A stretch of 64,000 nt of DNA from CAYOZN01 sp964408455 (GTDB lineage Bacteria; Planctomycetota; Phycisphaerae; UBA1845; UTPLA1). The notes beneath the pieces were generated by a model. That model ran no database searches. It was not told the origin of the DNA and saw only the letters and a program-made list of their open reading frames with translations. Of the stretch, positions 14,928 through 23,764 are shown piece by piece. The stretch is from contig CAYOZN010000004.1 of NCBI GenBank assembly GCA_964408455.1, forward strand, positions 1 through 64,000. The letters run 5' to 3'. The position numbers were made by a program, and so were the translations under genes. Positions within the stretch are counted from its first letter, which is position 1, and every line of letters begins with the position of its first letter.

Positions 14928-15995
14928 CTACCGCGTGGGCTTCCACACCCATTCGCCACGGGTATTTATATAGCCCACCCGCTTGTTCTGCGTTACCCAC
15001 GACAGCCCGTGGGCGATCTCGCCTCCCCAATCGACCGTTGGCTGCACGACCCACGAGCCTGCAACATCAATCATACCGAATTTTCCATCCTTCTTTACTA
15101 TCGCCACCTTTTCATCGTGTTCGAAGGCACGCGCGCTGTCGAATCGCGGTTGTATGACATACGAACCGGACTTGTCGATATAGCCCCACTTCCCATTCGA
15201 CTGCGCCGGCGCGAGTCCATGTGCGAATTCCCGAATGCAATCGAACGTGGGCTTGACGATTACCTCTCCGGATTCGTTGACGATCCCATACCGACCGCCT
15301 ATTTGCTTCGGACGGAGTGTCGGGTGACTGCAAGCAGCCCCATTCTCCGTCCTTAACCGCAACGCTTCGCCCTCCGGAATGACGCGACCCGTGCGGTCAA
15401 AATAGATCCAGTCAAAGGTCGAACCCACATCCGCACCGCGCCGATGCAACCTGCTCGTCAACGTCTCGGTGCCGATTGCCGCGACTCCGTTTTCGAAGCC
15501 TTGGGTGCGATCGTGAATGGGTTCAACAATGAACTCGTCCTGCTCGTTTATTAATCCCCATCCATTTTCCGTCGCGACGACGGCCGCTCCTTCACGAAAC
15601 GGATACGCGACGGCGTACTTCGGCTCGATATGCCAGTTGCCCGAGCGATCAATATAACCCTTCAGGTACTCTCCCGGGCGTGACGCCACGGTATACCGTC
15701 CAATGAAATGCGTGAACGCCTGGTCGAATTGCGGTGGAATGACAATTCGGCCACTCGCGTCGATGTATCCATCTTTGTCATCGACTTGTACAGCGAACAA
15801 CACCGGCCATTCGGTGTCCTCACGCGGATCGATGCGAGGTGAGAGACTTGCCCCGAACTTGATGTTGCGAGGGGCAGTGGGACGGAGATAAATGGCAACA
15901 CAGGCAAGTACGGCAACAAGACCGACCACGCAGCGCAGCAATCGCTTCCTGCCGCGCGGGTCTACCATTCCGGAGCTCGGCGCTTGCTTCAGCAT
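14928..15995 (-). CDS. Membrane-anchored WG-repeat protein
   Basis: This 355-residue protein has one N-terminal membrane segment at about residues 20-38 (LLRCVVGLVAVLACVAIYL). The rest consists of about six WG-type repeats of the form GYIDxSGxxVIxPxFD (GYIDASGRIVIPPQFD, GYIDRSGNWHIEPKY, GLINEQDEFIVEP, YGIVNESGEVIVKPTFD, GYIDKSGSYVIQPRFD, FGMIDVAGSWVVQPTVD). WG repeats build beta structures of unknown role, often extracytoplasmic. A helix-anchored periplasmic protein is the likeliest reading. It could be co-transcribed with the nucleotidyltransferase gene downstream. Confidence 0.8.
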   Translation of the reverse strand: MLKQAPSSGMVDPRGRKRLLRCVVGLVAVLACVAIYLRPTAPRNIKFGASLSPRIDPREDTEWPVLFAVQVDDKDGYIDASGRIVIPPQFDQAFTHFIGRYTVASRPGEYLKGYIDRSGNWHIEPKYAVAYPFREGAAVVATENGWGLINEQDEFIVEPIHDRTQGFENGVAAIGTETLTSRLHRRGADVGSTFDWIYFDRTGRVIPEGEALRLRTENGAACSHPTLRPKQIGGRYGIVNESGEVIVKPTFDCIREFAHGLAPAQSNGKWGYIDKSGSYVIQPRFDSARAFEHDEKVAIVKKDGKFGMIDVAGSWVVQPTVDWGGEIAHGLSWVTQNKRVGYINTRGEWVWKPTR

Positions 15996-16064
15996 CGAGT
16001 CGCACTCAAATGCAATCGAACGACGACACCGGAATGCCGCGCCAGCCGCTGTCTGAGCGAGGGT

Positions 16065-16322
16065 TCATTCCATGCGCGGCATCTCGTCCGGGCGCGGCCG
16101 CCGTGCGTGCTTAACATCTTCTGCGGTAATCGCGCCGAATTTCGCAAAATTCGAGCGTGCCTGCCGGAGACTCGGCTCGTTTGCGCCGCCTTCAAAATCC
16201 CAGTCGCGAAACTGAACAGGATCATCTTCCCAGAAGCAAACTGAGCAGATTTCATAGCTTCAAGGCGCAGGATCGTCCAGTGTAAGATAACCGCAGCAGG
16301 GGCAGGCCCGGTTTCCGGTCAT
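16065..16322 (-). pseudogene. CPCC-type zinc-binding protein gene with an in-frame TGA
   Basis: From ATG at 16322 the frame reads ACPCCGYLTLDDPAP, then TGA at 16262-16260, then continues in the same frame with SYEICSVCFWEDDPVQFRDW, GGANEPSLRQARSNFAKFGA and PRPDEMPRME to a second stop at 16065. Both halves match the Cys-rich CPCC domain family (PF14206-like), where the interrupted position is normally Gly; GGA to TGA is a single substitution. Without readthrough only 20 residues are made. It lies downstream of the acyl-activating enzyme gene with a gap of about 30 bp. Confidence 0.85.
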
Positions 16323-16354
16323 ACCCAACGCCTCGTCGCCGTGATTCCGCGAGA

Positions 16355-17434
16355 TCAGTACACCCCCTCCACCACCGTCGTCTGCATCCCCGAATACGGC
16401 CGCACGTTGGCGCATCCATCCCACGGGTACTTCTCGCACGGCGGGGTGCGCTTGCACTCGTCGCGCTCCAGGAAGCGCGGCATGAAGAATTCCTTCGTCA
16501 GCGTCGTCAGCCGGGCACGGCCCCACTCGCCATACTCCACGACGCGCGACTGCGTCTCGAAGTCCACCACTTCCACCATGGCCCGCGGCGAAGGCGGGTG
16601 GTAGATGACATCGTAGTTGTCGGCCGGATCGAACGGCTTGTGCGTGGCCAGGCCCATCAGCGTGTTGCCGTAGGTGGGCACAAAATCGATCTGCCCCTCC
16701 AGCAGTTCCTCCCGGGCGAAGCGGTGGAACTCGGGTGTCATACTGGTGCCACCGCAGAAGACGCCGCGAATGCCGGCCTTCACCAGCGACACCTTTTCGC
16801 AGATCGCCTCCAGCAGCTTAGGCGTGGTGAACATGCAGCGGACATTCTCGTGGGCGCGCAGGATGGTCAGCCCCTGCTCGACGACGTGGTCCTTGTATTC
16901 GTGCATGTCTGCCGGCCGGCCCTTGCGGATGAGCTTGACGACCCAGCGCGGGTCCATATCCACGCAGAAGGCAATGCCGCCGCGGTGCTGGGCGAGGTGC
17001 TCCACCGCGAGGCGCAGACGCCGCGGGCCGGATGGGCCGAGCATCAGCCAGTCGCTGCCCTTCGGGAAGGACTCGTCCGAGAGCGTCTCGCTGAACATCT
17101 CGTAGTCGATGCGGAAGTCGTCTATGTTGACGCGGCTCTTGGGTACGCCGGTCGAGCCCCCGGTCTCGAAGACGTAGATCGGCCGGCCGGCCAGCGCCTT
17201 CGGCACCCAGCGGCGCACGGGCCCGCCGCGGAGCCACTCGTCCTGAAAATTGCCGAAGCGGTCGAGATCGGCGTAGCACTTGATTTCCCTGCGCGGGTCC
17301 CAGCCGAGCTTCTTCGCGAAATCGAGCCAGAACGGACAGCCGCTGGCGGGATCGAAATGCCAGTCGACGATCTCGCGGACATGCTCGTCGAGGCGCGCCA
17401 CGGCGGTTGCCAAGTAAGAATCCAGATTGCCCAT
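16355..17434 (-). CDS. Acyl-activating (AMP-forming) enzyme-like protein
   Basis: This protein of about 359 residues resembles the phenylacetate-CoA ligase / acyl-protein synthetase branch of adenylate-forming enzymes. It has the P-loop-like FETGGSTGVPKSR and downstream GVFCGGTSM and VPTYGNTLMG segments. It is short for a complete ligase (usually 400-450 residues) and ends soon after CKRTPPCEKYPWDGCANVRPY, so the small C-terminal lid domain may be reduced. The likely substrate is a carboxylic acid, fatty or aromatic, activated as an acyl-AMP. ATG at 17434 is preferred over 17482 since the first 16 residues lack family character. Possible partners are the aldehyde and alcohol dehydrogenases at 4.9-8.5 kb. 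Confidence 0.7.
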   Translation of the reverse strand: MGNLDSYLATAVARLDEHVREIVDWHFDPASGCPFWLDFAKKLGWDPRREIKCYADLDRFGNFQDEWLRGGPVRRWVPKALAGRPIYVFETGGSTGVPKSRVNIDDFRIDYEMFSETLSDESFPKGSDWLMLGPSGPRRLRLAVEHLAQHRGGIAFCVDMDPRWVVKLIRKGRPADMHEYKDHVVEQGLTILRAHENVRCMFTTPKLLEAICEKVSLVKAGIRGVFCGGTSMTPEFHRFAREELLEGQIDFVPTYGNTLMGLATHKPFDPADNYDVIYHPPSPRAMVEVVDFETQSRVVEYGEWGRARLTTLTKEFFMPRFLERDECKRTPPCEKYPWDGCANVRPYSGMQTTVVEGVY

Positions 17435-17686
17435 AAGTCTACCCGGCCAGCCCAGTAAGCGATGATCGTTCCCCGCTGACACGTATCGGCGTTCTAAACT
17501 TCAAGGTGTATACGCCGGTAAGAGCCCTTGCAGCGCATTACACAGGCCATCATCCCGGCTTCGTTCAACGAACACGGCATCGGACGTTTCAAGGATCGAA
17601 CCACGTGTTTCTAAACGGATTGTACATTGACCAGACCCATCCAGGGTAATCGTAGGATGTTGGTTCATCGCGAAGCAGCATCGCTC

Positions 17687-18173
17687 CTATTGCCGCCGGC
17701 GCTTTTTCGTTTTCTTCGTCTTGTGTCGCGCGTGTTTCTCCAGTAGTTCGAGGTCACGCAAATCATGTGGACGGCTGGCTGCTTTCTTGGAATTAATCAA
17801 ATCCGCGCCCGAGTATGTATGCCTTGACACCGCCCACCGTCGTTTTAATCCGCTTTCGCCATGCGTTTTCAAACGGAATACTGGCGATATCACCAATGAT
17901 ATCGACGCGATTGGGTTCAATTCCTATCTGTAGCATAATCTTGGGATTTGTGAACAACATAGGATCCGTGTCAGCTATCGGCGCGCCAAAACTGAACAAC
18001 GCGCTCCAGACTCGACGTGCATTCTCAGGAGCGGGATCAATCCAGATATCCAAATCTTTGGTGTAGCGTGGTTCAGCGTGAAAGGCGACGGCGTATGCCC
18101 CGACGACGAGATACCGAACTTTTTCGGTATTTAATGCGGACAACAGATCTTTGAAGTCTGGGGATATTTCCAT
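17687..18173 (-). pseudogene. Nucleotidyltransferase gene with a frameshift near its 3' end
   Basis: From ATG at 18173 the frame reads MEISPDFKDLLSALNTEKV, LVVGAYAVAFHAEPRY and TKDLDIWI, a classic minimal nucleotidyltransferase with an Asp-x-Asp pair. The frame ends abruptly after GGVKAYILGRGFD. The neighbouring frame then gives DLINSKKAASRPHDLRDLEL plus a Lys/Arg-rich tail to 17687, matching the usual family ending ILGREDLIxNKxAxxRPxDLxD. Loss of two bases near 17803 explains it. The catalytic region is intact, so a truncated active product of about 126 residues remains possible. The start lies inside the upstream gene ending at 18073. Confidence 0.75.
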
Positions 18174-18306
18174 CACCGCCTCGTATCATGTCATAATCCT
18201 TCACCATCGACCACGCTGCAGCAAATCGTCCTTCCGGCCCCACGCGATGCCAGAATTCGACGTCGAAAGTACCATCGTCGTCTTCCAACGTGGTAAAGCG
18301 CATCAT
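18073..18306 (-). CDS. Small protein overlapping and paired with the nucleotidyltransferase
   Basis: This product of about 77 residues starts at tandem ATGs (18306 and 18303). Its middle part (EFWHRVGPEGRFAAAWSMVK, then RGGDGNIPRLQRSVVRI) resembles small conserved proteins found just upstream of minimal nucleotidyltransferases. It overlaps the start of that gene by about 100 bp in another frame, longer than usual, and ends in a basic run, so its own stop may once have been earlier. The pair has the size and order of a toxin-antitoxin-like module, but no function is established. Confidence 0.55.
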   Translation of the reverse strand: MMRFTTLEDDDGTFDVEFWHRVGPEGRFAAAWSMVKDYDMIRGGDGNIPRLQRSVVRIKYRKSSVSRRRGIRRRLSR

Positions 18307-18408
18307 CACTACAGGTCTCTTTCGGTTTTGTGAAATGAGCCGTTTCACGTTGCCTCGCAAAGCTTGAATTCAATCAAACAGGCAAATCAGATCGACTACT
18401 CCCGTCGC

Positions 18409-19923
18409 TTAACGCATCGCCGCCTTCGACTCCGTCTCCTCCTTCAGCGTCGCCCCTTCCTGGATCGCAAATGCCATGTTCCGGTTCGTGATGAACAGGG
18501 CGCCGTTTGCAGCGACCGGCGTCGTGTAGACCGAATTGCCCATGTCCATCGTCGCGACCAGCTTTTTCTCTTTTGCGTGCTGAAACACCAGCACCTCGCC
18601 ATCTTCGGTGCCGAGGTAGACATGCTTGTCGATAACCGTGGGCGAACTCCAGATGGCCGCATACGTGTCGTGCTTCCAGTGCGGCTTGCCCGTCTTGAGA
18701 TCCAGGCAATAGAGAAACCCGCGCAGGTCGGCGGCATACACCAGGCCGTCGGCGATCGCGCACGTCGACATCGAGCGATGAAAGTCGTCGTTGCCGAAGT
18801 GCCAGATGCGGCCCGACTCCGTCACGTCGCCAGTCTTCGTGCCGTCGATGCAATAAAAATGGCCGATGCCGTCGCCGTGCTCAGGGTCCTGGCCGACGCA
18901 GAGAAAGACCTTGTCGTCGTAGATCACCGGCGTCGCGATGATGTTGTTCCGCGTGCCCCGGCCACCGAGCACCCACTTCGCATCCTTCGGGTTCAGATCG
19001 AATTTCCAGATGAGCTTGCCGGTTTTGGGCTCGAAGGAATACAGCCAGCCGTCCCCGCCCGCAAACAGCACCTGCGCCTTGCCGCCCATCACGCCATAGG
19101 CAGGCGACGACCACTGTCCGTGCAGCACCTTGTCGCCCGGCAGGTTCGATTCCCAGACCAGCTCGCCAGTTTTCATGTTGACCGCGAGAAAGCTCGGCGC
19201 GTCGGGAGCCGGCAGGTTCAAGTGTCCTTCGTCGACGCCATTTGACGTATTCACGAAGACCAGATCCTCGGCGACGACCGGCGAGCACGTGGCCAGGTTG
19301 TGGGGGAATGCGTCCAGTTCCTCGAACATGTCGAGAATCCAGATGAAATCGCCGTCCTCCTTCTCTTTGTATTTCTCGTCCTTGTAGGGACCGTCGTTTT
19401 CGCCGTCGAGAAACCCCTCGACATCCGCGCACACCAGCTCGCACCGGTTGCTCACGTAGAACATCCGGTCGCCCACGACTGCCGGCGAGGAGCAGATGCC
19501 CTGCTCCGGCCAGTCATTCACCTGGCCGGTCGGCAGCTTGTCGTGCGTGGCCTGCCAGAGGAACTTGCCGGTCTTCTCATCGAGACAGACGACAACGCCC
19601 TTGTCGCCCTTTATTTGCGGGCGGAGATGGCCATTGTTGTTGGAGCCGATGAACACCCTGCCGTTCGCGATGACGGGATTGCCGTAGGTCTGGGAACCAA
19701 GCTTGGATTTCCACTTGATGTTGGTGCCCTTCTTGAGGTCCCAGCGCGCGGGAATGCCCGTCTCACTGGAGACGAAATTTCGATCGGGCGAGCCTCCCCA
19801 CGTCGGCCAGTCGCCCTTCTTCGCCTTGCGATCGGGCGTATCGGCGAGGACCGTCGTGCCGGCGAGGAGCGCGGCCCCCGCGAGGCCGCGGATCAGACAT
19901 CTGGTAAAGAAAAACTTAGTCAT
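18409..19923 (-). CDS. Secreted PQQ-like beta-propeller protein
   Basis: This 504-residue protein has an N-terminal signal peptide (CLIRGLAGAALLAGTTVLA), then repeated propeller blades of PQQ-like type with Trp-docking elements (GKFLWQATH, GELVWESN, GKLIWKFD, GKPHWKHD). Such proteins in planctomycetes are annotated as BamB-like or quinoprotein-like, without proof that they bind PQQ. Its start overlaps the end of the upstream propeller gene by 8 bp, with a ribosome site AGGTGA inside that gene, so the two are translationally coupled. A role as periplasmic scaffold or dehydrogenase subunit is possible. Confidence 0.85.
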   Translation of the reverse strand: MTKFFFTRCLIRGLAGAALLAGTTVLADTPDRKAKKGDWPTWGGSPDRNFVSSETGIPARWDLKKGTNIKWKSKLGSQTYGNPVIANGRVFIGSNNNGHLRPQIKGDKGVVVCLDEKTGKFLWQATHDKLPTGQVNDWPEQGICSSPAVVGDRMFYVSNRCELVCADVEGFLDGENDGPYKDEKYKEKEDGDFIWILDMFEELDAFPHNLATCSPVVAEDLVFVNTSNGVDEGHLNLPAPDAPSFLAVNMKTGELVWESNLPGDKVLHGQWSSPAYGVMGGKAQVLFAGGDGWLYSFEPKTGKLIWKFDLNPKDAKWVLGGRGTRNNIIATPVIYDDKVFLCVGQDPEHGDGIGHFYCIDGTKTGDVTESGRIWHFGNDDFHRSMSTCAIADGLVYAADLRGFLYCLDLKTGKPHWKHDTYAAIWSSPTVIDKHVYLGTEDGEVLVFQHAKEKKLVATMDMGNSVYTTPVAANGALFITNRNMAFAIQEGATLKEETESKAAMR

Positions 19924-22234
19924 TCGGCATCACCTGGAAATTGTCAAAGTAGCAGTATGAACCCTTCGTCCGCACCTTCGTTCCGTTGGCATAGGCGTAG
20001 AGGCCGGCGCTGCCGGTCGTATTCGGGCACGGATCGACCATTTCGATGGACCAGGCCTGCGGCTCTTCCTCATCGCGCGGCCAGACTTTGCCGCGAATGT
20101 AGCCCTTGCCATCCTTGATTTCGACGCTCATCTTCATGCGATACCACGTGTCGAGGTTCCAGTCCATGGGCACATCCACCTGAATCCTCGGCACGGCGTC
20201 CCACGTGACCAGCCGCAGCTTCTTGTCCTGACCGAGCATCAGAAAGAAATAGCGGCTGTTGATCAGCCCCATGTCGGGCTTCATCACGCGCCGGCCCGTG
20301 CGCGGCTTGCCCAGGGCATCGGCGACGACGGTGTAGCCGCCCTCGATCGGCATGGTGGCATAGGCGCGCATGCGCACGATTGGTGCCGCCGGCTTGTCAT
20401 TCGTCTTCATCAGCACGATGTTGCCGTCCAGGTCGACCAGCTTTGACTTGCCGCCGACGCCCACCCAGCCGGTGGGCACGCCATCCACCTTCATGGCGTT
20501 GAAGTCCTCCTTGATCGGCAGCTTCGGCACCACGCGCACGCGGGCCGTTGCCTTCAAGTCCCCGGCCGTCGCCTCGATCAGGCCCGCGCTGTAGGACGGC
20601 GGACTGGCGGCAGTGAAGCTGCCATCCTCGGCAATCGAACCCGCCACTCCCAGTACTTTCCATGCGGGCTTGACCGGGGGCGTTTGCATTCCGCCATCAA
20701 TGTTGAACTCCGTTCTTCCTCCTGCGTACTGGACTTCGCCATCCACCTTCCAGGACGCGCGGCTGCCCACCAGCTCGATGCCGTTCGCATCAAACATGCG
20801 AGTCGTAAACCACGCCGTTTCGCCGGGGGACAGCGTCAACTCGCCCGGAACGACCGTCATGAACGCGGGCTTGGACGGATCGGGCTTCGCCTTGTCGGGC
20901 ATGGCCGGCACCGGCGCCGTCTCGATCTTCGCGCCCTTGTCGCCCAGGGCGTACATTCCATAACGCGTCTGAAAGAACACCCGACCGTCGGCCACAATCG
21001 GCGCGCCGTTGATCTCGACGATGTACTCGTCCGGCCGCGCGAACTCCTCGGTGTCAAGCACTTCGCACTTGTCTCCGGCATCCTTCAGGATATGAAAGCG
21101 TCCCCGCACTTCGCCGACGTAGATCACGCCATCCATCGTGATCGTCGGCGAGCCGCGCATTTCCACGCCGAGGCTGTGCTCCCAGTGCGTCTTCCCCGTC
21201 TTCGCGTCCAGGCAGTACATGGTGGCGGCATTATCCACCACGTAGAGGCGGCCGTTGGCCAGCGCCGGAGACGCATAGCCGACGGTCAACCCGTCGCGCC
21301 GCCAGACCACGCCCGTATCCGTGATGTCTCCCTTCTTTGAGATGTCGAGGCAGAGAACCGTGCCCATCTCGGTCGTGGTGATGTTCTCCTCGCTCTGGCA
21401 GATGTAAGCGTATTTGCCGTCGGCGACCGGGCTGGAGTTCAGTCCGCGCGTGCTCAGCTTGAAGGAAAACACTTTTTCCCCGGTGCGCGCCTTCAGACCA
21501 TACACGCCGCCGTCGCCGGCCGGTGAGATCAGAAGCCGCACGCCGTCTACCACGGTGATGACCGGACACGCGTACGTCGTATCGATCGGCCGTTCGCCCG
21601 GCGAAGACCACCACAACACATCGCCGGTGCGCTTGTCCAATGCCAGAAATCGATGCGACGGCGGGCCGTGGCTCCCCCAGTTGGCGTTCAGGAAGCTGAT
21701 GATGACGCGGTCCTCATCGACGATCGGGTTGATGAGCCGACCGCCGTAGCCGCTCACCCGGGCGAACTCCTCGGTGAGTTGACGGCTCCACACCAGCTTG
21801 CCGTCCTTATCCAGGCACAGGAACTCGCCGCCGGTACCGTGGGCATAGACGTTGCCCGTCTCCGGATCGATCGCCAGTGCCGTCCAGCCGACACGGGCTT
21901 CGACGATGTCGGTCAGATAGACGTTGAAGCGGTACTCCCAGATGACTTTCCCCGAGGCCGCATCCAGGGCCACGACGCGCTCGCCGGCGCATTCGCCGGT
22001 GCCGTCGGGAGCGATCACGAAGAGCCGGTCGCCGACGATCAGCGGCGTCGATCGGCCGCCCACGTCGTTGGTCCACAGGACATTCTCGCCGTCCGGCGAC
22101 CAGGACTTCACCACGGCCTTTTCGCGCACCAGTCCGTTCTGCTCCGGTCCGCGCCAATGCGTCCAATCCGTCGCCTGCGCCGTCGCCGTCCATGACAGCA
22201 GCGAACTCGCGATCACCAGCTGGTACCTAGTCAT
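19916..22234 (-). CDS. Large secreted PQQ-like beta-propeller protein
   Basis: ATG at 22234 follows GGAGGTGA by 8 nt and gives a 772-residue product with a signal peptide (YQLVIASSLLSWTATAQA). Residues of about 25-440 form PQQ-like propeller blades (WTHWRGPEQNGLV, GKVIWEYRF, GDVLWWSSPG, GKTHWEHSLG). A Pro/Lys linker follows. The C-terminal 300 residues hold an Ig-like segment (SPGETAWFTTRMFDANG) and a concanavalin-like region ending YCYFDNF. It may act on or bind a surface polymer. It is first in a two-gene operon with the smaller propeller gene. Confidence 0.85.
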   Translation of the reverse strand: MTRYQLVIASSLLSWTATAQATDWTHWRGPEQNGLVREKAVVKSWSPDGENVLWTNDVGGRSTPLIVGDRLFVIAPDGTGECAGERVVALDAASGKVIWEYRFNVYLTDIVEARVGWTALAIDPETGNVYAHGTGGEFLCLDKDGKLVWSRQLTEEFARVSGYGGRLINPIVDEDRVIISFLNANWGSHGPPSHRFLALDKRTGDVLWWSSPGERPIDTTYACPVITVVDGVRLLISPAGDGGVYGLKARTGEKVFSFKLSTRGLNSSPVADGKYAYICQSEENITTTEMGTVLCLDISKKGDITDTGVVWRRDGLTVGYASPALANGRLYVVDNAATMYCLDAKTGKTHWEHSLGVEMRGSPTITMDGVIYVGEVRGRFHILKDAGDKCEVLDTEEFARPDEYIVEINGAPIVADGRVFFQTRYGMYALGDKGAKIETAPVPAMPDKAKPDPSKPAFMTVVPGELTLSPGETAWFTTRMFDANGIELVGSRASWKVDGEVQYAGGRTEFNIDGGMQTPPVKPAWKVLGVAGSIAEDGSFTAASPPSYSAGLIEATAGDLKATARVRVVPKLPIKEDFNAMKVDGVPTGWVGVGGKSKLVDLDGNIVLMKTNDKPAAPIVRMRAYATMPIEGGYTVVADALGKPRTGRRVMKPDMGLINSRYFFLMLGQDKKLRLVTWDAVPRIQVDVPMDWNLDTWYRMKMSVEIKDGKGYIRGKVWPRDEEEPQAWSIEMVDPCPNTTGSAGLYAYANGTKVRTKGSYCYFDNFQVMPND

Positions 22235-22328
22235 GCGACTCGTCACCTCCCACATGTTTTCGCGCCATGCGAATAGAATAAGAATTACGCGCGGGACGTC
22301 GGGGCGGGCCCGCGGCGGGCGCTGTCCC

Positions 22329-23615
22329 TCAATCCACTCGACGGATCCAACGGGCCGCCTTCATTTCATAACGAGGCAGCGAGCCGATCTCCACGATCCT
22401 GATCTGCGGCCGCAGATTGAGCGAATCTCTCACCGCCTGCGCCACGAGCGACTGTAGCGACTGCGCGTCCGAACCGGCGGCGGGCTCGATCTGGATGCAC
22501 AGCTCGCTGAGCCCCGCGGCCTCTCGAATCTCGACGCAATACTCCGCGATGTCGTCGAACCGGCGCAATATACCCTCAATCGCCGCCGGAAACACGTTGT
22601 TCCCACGAATGATAATCATGTCGTCGATTCGACCGAGGATGCCGCCCTCCAGCCGCGCAAACCAGCGCCCGCAGGCGCAGCGACCGTGCGTCATGCGGAC
22701 CATATCGCCGGTGCGATAGCGAATCAGCGGCTTGCCCACGCGGCCGAGATTGGTGAGCACCAGCTCGCCGGTCGTGCCCTCGTCCACCGGCCGCGCCGTC
22801 ACTGGATCGATCACCTCGGCGATAAACTCGGTCTCGCAAACGTGCATGCCGCCGGGCGACTCGACGCACTCGAAGCCATACGGGCCCATCTCCGTCATGC
22901 CGGAATGATCGAACACCCGCGCGCCCCAGGCGCGCTCGATACGCTCGCGCGTCGCGGGGATGCTGCCGCCTGGCTCGCCGGCGACGATCAACCCTCTCAC
23001 GGCGGACGCCGACAAACCGATATTCTCCTGCGCGGCCACTTCGGCCATGTGCAGCGCATACGTCGGCGTGCAGCAGACGAACGTCACATCATTCTCGAGC
23101 AGGTAGCGCAGTCGCGCCCGCGTCGTCATTCCGCCTGCCGGCAGGCAGAGATTTCCCAGCCGCACCGCGCCCTCGAAGGCGGCCCAGAAGCCGATGAAGG
23201 GACCGAAAGAAAAGGGGAACACCAGCCGGTCTGTCGGTGTCACGCCAGCGGCACGAAAGATGATCGCCCAGCAGTGCATCCACCACTGCCAGTCGGCGGC
23301 GGTGTCCAGGCAGCGCAGCGGCTCGCCGCGGGTGCCCGACGTCTGGTGAAAACGGCAATATTCCGAGAGTGGAAACGTAAGATTGGAACCGTAGAGGGCG
23401 TGCTGCTCCTGGTCGGCTGACAGTTCGTCCTTGGTCGTAAACGGCAGCGATTCGAGTGATTGATTCGCGCCGGCAATGTCGATCGCTCCCAGCTTGCGGC
23501 GATAGAATCCGTTGCCGGCCACCACCGCGCGGAGCATGGCGGCGAGCTTCCGCCGTTGCAGCGCACATACGCCGTCGCGATCGAGCGTTTCGTCGGCTGG
23601 AGCGTGGAAAGGCAT
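22329..23615 (-). CDS. Phenylacetate-CoA ligase (PaaK)-family protein
   Basis: This 428-residue AMP-forming ligase has the nucleotide motif TSGTRGEPLR and the later DHSGMTEMGPYGFEC, GELVLTNLGR and RYRTGDMVRM blocks. A C-terminal lid (LGRIDDMIIIRGNNVFPAAIE) matches PaaK-type enzymes, so it should activate an aryl or related acid to its CoA thioester. A CxC pair (RCACGRWF) is also typical. No phenylacetate degradation genes are nearby. It could serve the aromatic acid expected from the chorismate-lyase-like gene at 51.3 kb, but that is speculative. Confidence 0.85.
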   Translation of the reverse strand: MPFHAPADETLDRDGVCALQRRKLAAMLRAVVAGNGFYRRKLGAIDIAGANQSLESLPFTTKDELSADQEQHALYGSNLTFPLSEYCRFHQTSGTRGEPLRCLDTAADWQWWMHCWAIIFRAAGVTPTDRLVFPFSFGPFIGFWAAFEGAVRLGNLCLPAGGMTTRARLRYLLENDVTFVCCTPTYALHMAEVAAQENIGLSASAVRGLIVAGEPGGSIPATRERIERAWGARVFDHSGMTEMGPYGFECVESPGGMHVCETEFIAEVIDPVTARPVDEGTTGELVLTNLGRVGKPLIRYRTGDMVRMTHGRCACGRWFARLEGGILGRIDDMIIIRGNNVFPAAIEGILRRFDDIAEYCVEIREAAGLSELCIQIEPAAGSDAQSLQSLVAQAVRDSLNLRPQIRIVEIGSLPRYEMKAARWIRRVD

Positions 23616-23764
23616 GCGGCGATTTTAATGTATAACCCGCCCTTCCGCACTTCCGCCGCCCAGGCGGCGTGCGAACCGGACGAGCCAAGAAAAATTGCGA
23701 CCGCGTGGCATGCGACTGGCAGCGACGGGTGGAAAGCCGGCTGTGCCGGCGGTACGGAAATCTG

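Noticed and set aside
15989..16255. Short minus-strand frame just after the CPCC gene stop
   Set aside because: It lies in another frame than the CPCC continuation, which matches the family. This one does not.
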